Source: Paramoeba atlantica (Eukaryota; Discosea). Taken from it: DNA of 64,000 bases. The position numbers and the translations under genes were made by a program. Of this stretch, positions 62,277 through 64,000 are shown piece after piece (positions within the stretch are counted from its first letter, which is position 1; every line of letters begins with the position of its first letter). The stretch spans positions 248,001 to 312,000 of the forward strand of contig CDRNVI010000066.1 in assembly GCA_977017575.1 (NCBI GenBank), written 5' to 3'. A model generated the notes under the pieces. That model saw nothing but the letters and a program-made list of their open reading frames with translations. It had not been told where the DNA came from and searched no databases.

Positions 62277-64000
62277 TTGAACACCTTTTTTATAAGAACA
62301 CCTTTTTTATAAGAACACCTTTTTTATAAGAACACCTTTTTTATAAGAACACCTTTTTTATAAGAACACCTTTTTTATAAGAACACCTTTTTTATAAGAA
62401 CACCTTTTTTATAAGAACACCTTTTTTATAAGAACACCTTTTTTATAAGAACACCTTTTTTATAAGAACACCTTTTTTATAAGAACACCTTTTTTATAAG
62501 AACACCTTTTTTATAAGAACACCTTTTTTATAAGAACACCTTTTTTATAAGAACACCTTTTTTATAAGAACACCTTTTTTATAAGAACACCTATTTTATA
62601 AGAACACCTTTTTTATAAGAACACCTTTTTGATAAGAACACCTTTTTTATAAGAACACCTTTTTTATAATGAACATCTAATGCATCCGGTTTTAGGTTGT
62701 AGTTTGTTTGCTCGTTTTTATGAACACCTTTTTTATAAGAACACCTTTTTTATAAGAACACCTTTTTTATAAGAACACCTTTTTTATAAGAACACCTTTT
62801 TTATAAGAACACCTTTTTTATAAGAACACCTTTTTTATAAGAACACCTTTTTTATAAGAACATCTTTTTTATAAGAACACCTTTTTTTATAAGAACACCT
62901 TTTTTATAAGAACACCTTTTTTATAAGAACACCTTTTTTATAAGAACACCTTTTTTATAAGAACACCTTTTTTATAAGAACACCTTTTTTATAAGAACAC
63001 CTTTTTTATAAGAACACCTTTTTTATAAGAACACCTTTTTTATAAGAACACCTTTTTTATAAGAACACCTTTTTTATAAGAACACCTTTTTTATAAGAAC
63101 ACCTTTTTTATAAGAACACCTTTTTTATAAGAACACTTTTTTTATAAGAACACCTTTTTTATAAGAACACCTTTTTTATAAGAACACCTTTTTTTATAAG
63201 AACACCTTTTTTATAAGAACACCTTTTTTATAAGAACACCTTTTTTATAAGAACACCTTTTTTATAAGAACACCTTTTTTATAAGAACACCTTTTTTATA
63301 AGAACACCTTTTTTATAAGAACACCTTTTTTATAAGAACACCTTTTTTATAAGAACACCTTTTTTATAAGAACACCTTTTTTATAAGAACACCTTTTTTA
63401 TAAGAACACCTTTTTTATAAGAACACCTTTTTTATAAGAACACCTTTTTTATAAGAACACCTTTTTTATAAGAACACCTTTTTTATAAGAACACCTTTTT
63501 TATAAGAACACCTTTTTTATAAGAACACCTTTTTTATAAGAACACCTTTTTTATAAGAACACCTTTTTTATAAGAACACCTTTTTTATAAGAACACCTAT
63601 TTTATAAGAACACCTTTTTTATAAGAACACCTTTTTTATAAGAACACCTTTTTTATAAGAACACCTTTTTTATAAGAACACCTTTTTTATAAGAACACCT
63701 TTTTTATAAGAACACCTTTTTTATAAGAACACCTTTTTTATAAGAACACCTTTTTTATAAGAACACCTTTTTTATAAGAACACCTTTTTTATAAGAACAC
63801 CTTTTTTATAAGAACACCTTTTTTATAAGAACACCTTTTTTATAAGAACACCTATTTTATAAGAACACCTTTTTTATAAGAACACCTTTTTGATAAGAAC
63901 ACCTTTTTTATAAGAACACCTTTTTTATAATGAACATCTAATGCATCCGGTTTTAGGTTGTAGTTTGTTTGCTCGTTTTTATGAACACCTTTTTTATAAG
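62277..64000. repeat. Large minisatellite, 17-bp unit AACACCTTTTTTATAAG, with higher-order repeat
   Basis: About 95-100 units to the window edge. A 55-60 bp non-repeat insert (GAACATCTAATGCATCCGGT...) occurs at 62671 and again at 63932, 1261 bp apart. It is preceded in both places by the same order of variant units (CCTATTTTATAAG, then CCTTTTTGATAAG). So the array is built of higher-order units of about 1.26 kb and continues beyond the window. Confidence 0.95.

Noticed and set aside
62277-64000. CRISPR-like array
   Set aside because: Units are directly tandem with no unique spacers, and the setting is eukaryotic.

Overview
This window looks like a repeat-rich nuclear region of a euglenozoan protist (kinetoplastid or diplonemid relative). 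The main clue is a short sequence ending ACAGTTTCTGTACCTTGTTG. It closely resembles the 3' end of the kinetoplastid/diplonemid spliced leader (SL, remembered core ACAGTTTCTGTAC...TTG). It sits just upstream of the first ATG of several unrelated retroelements, as if trans-spliced mRNAs had been copied back into DNA. The two apparently intact host-type genes are intronless and lie on the same strand. The transposon families also fit: LINEs with a restriction-enzyme-like (REL) endonuclease, as in the CRE/SLACS group, and DIRS-like tyrosine-recombinase elements, as in VIPER/TATE. The species cannot be named from the sequence alone.

Layout. 1-7.4 kb: two host-type genes on the minus strand (an ATP-grasp/SET fusion and a REXO-type 3' exonuclease), then G-rich and palindromic DNA. 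7.4-19.3 kb: a zinc-knuckle fragment, a hAT remnant with perfect target duplications, an old R2-like LINE tail with RNase H, a probable tRNA-derived SINE, a short inverted-repeat element, a broken DIRS-like element carrying a pogo-like transposon, and an APE-type LINE endonuclease fragment. 19.3-23.75 kb: a disrupted amino-acid transporter gene and a Tc1-like transposon, lying between 117-bp inverted repeats with TA flanks. 24-37 kb: two long REL LINEs with several nested insertions, and a hAT-like transposase fossil. 37.4-43.6 kb: a DIRS-like element with split direct repeats inside a REL LINE. 43.8-56.4 kb: more REL LINEs (two in good condition), an R2-like LINE tail and chimeric junctions. 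56.4-64 kb: DIRS and APE-LINE pieces, and long 17-18 bp minisatellite arrays running off the right edge.

How the parts relate. Most of the window is one retroelement community feeding on itself: LINEs inserted into LINEs, DIRS into LINE, pogo into DIRS, and an inverted-repeat element into a minisatellite. Three things stand out. First, SL relics mark retroelement 5' ends, including one tandem pair and one copy with the matching AG acceptor still next to it. Second, a set of 17-18 bp minisatellites of similar design begins abruptly inside element ORFs. Third, a LINE subfamily seems to have inserted twice at the same spot in the endonuclease domain of its relatives.
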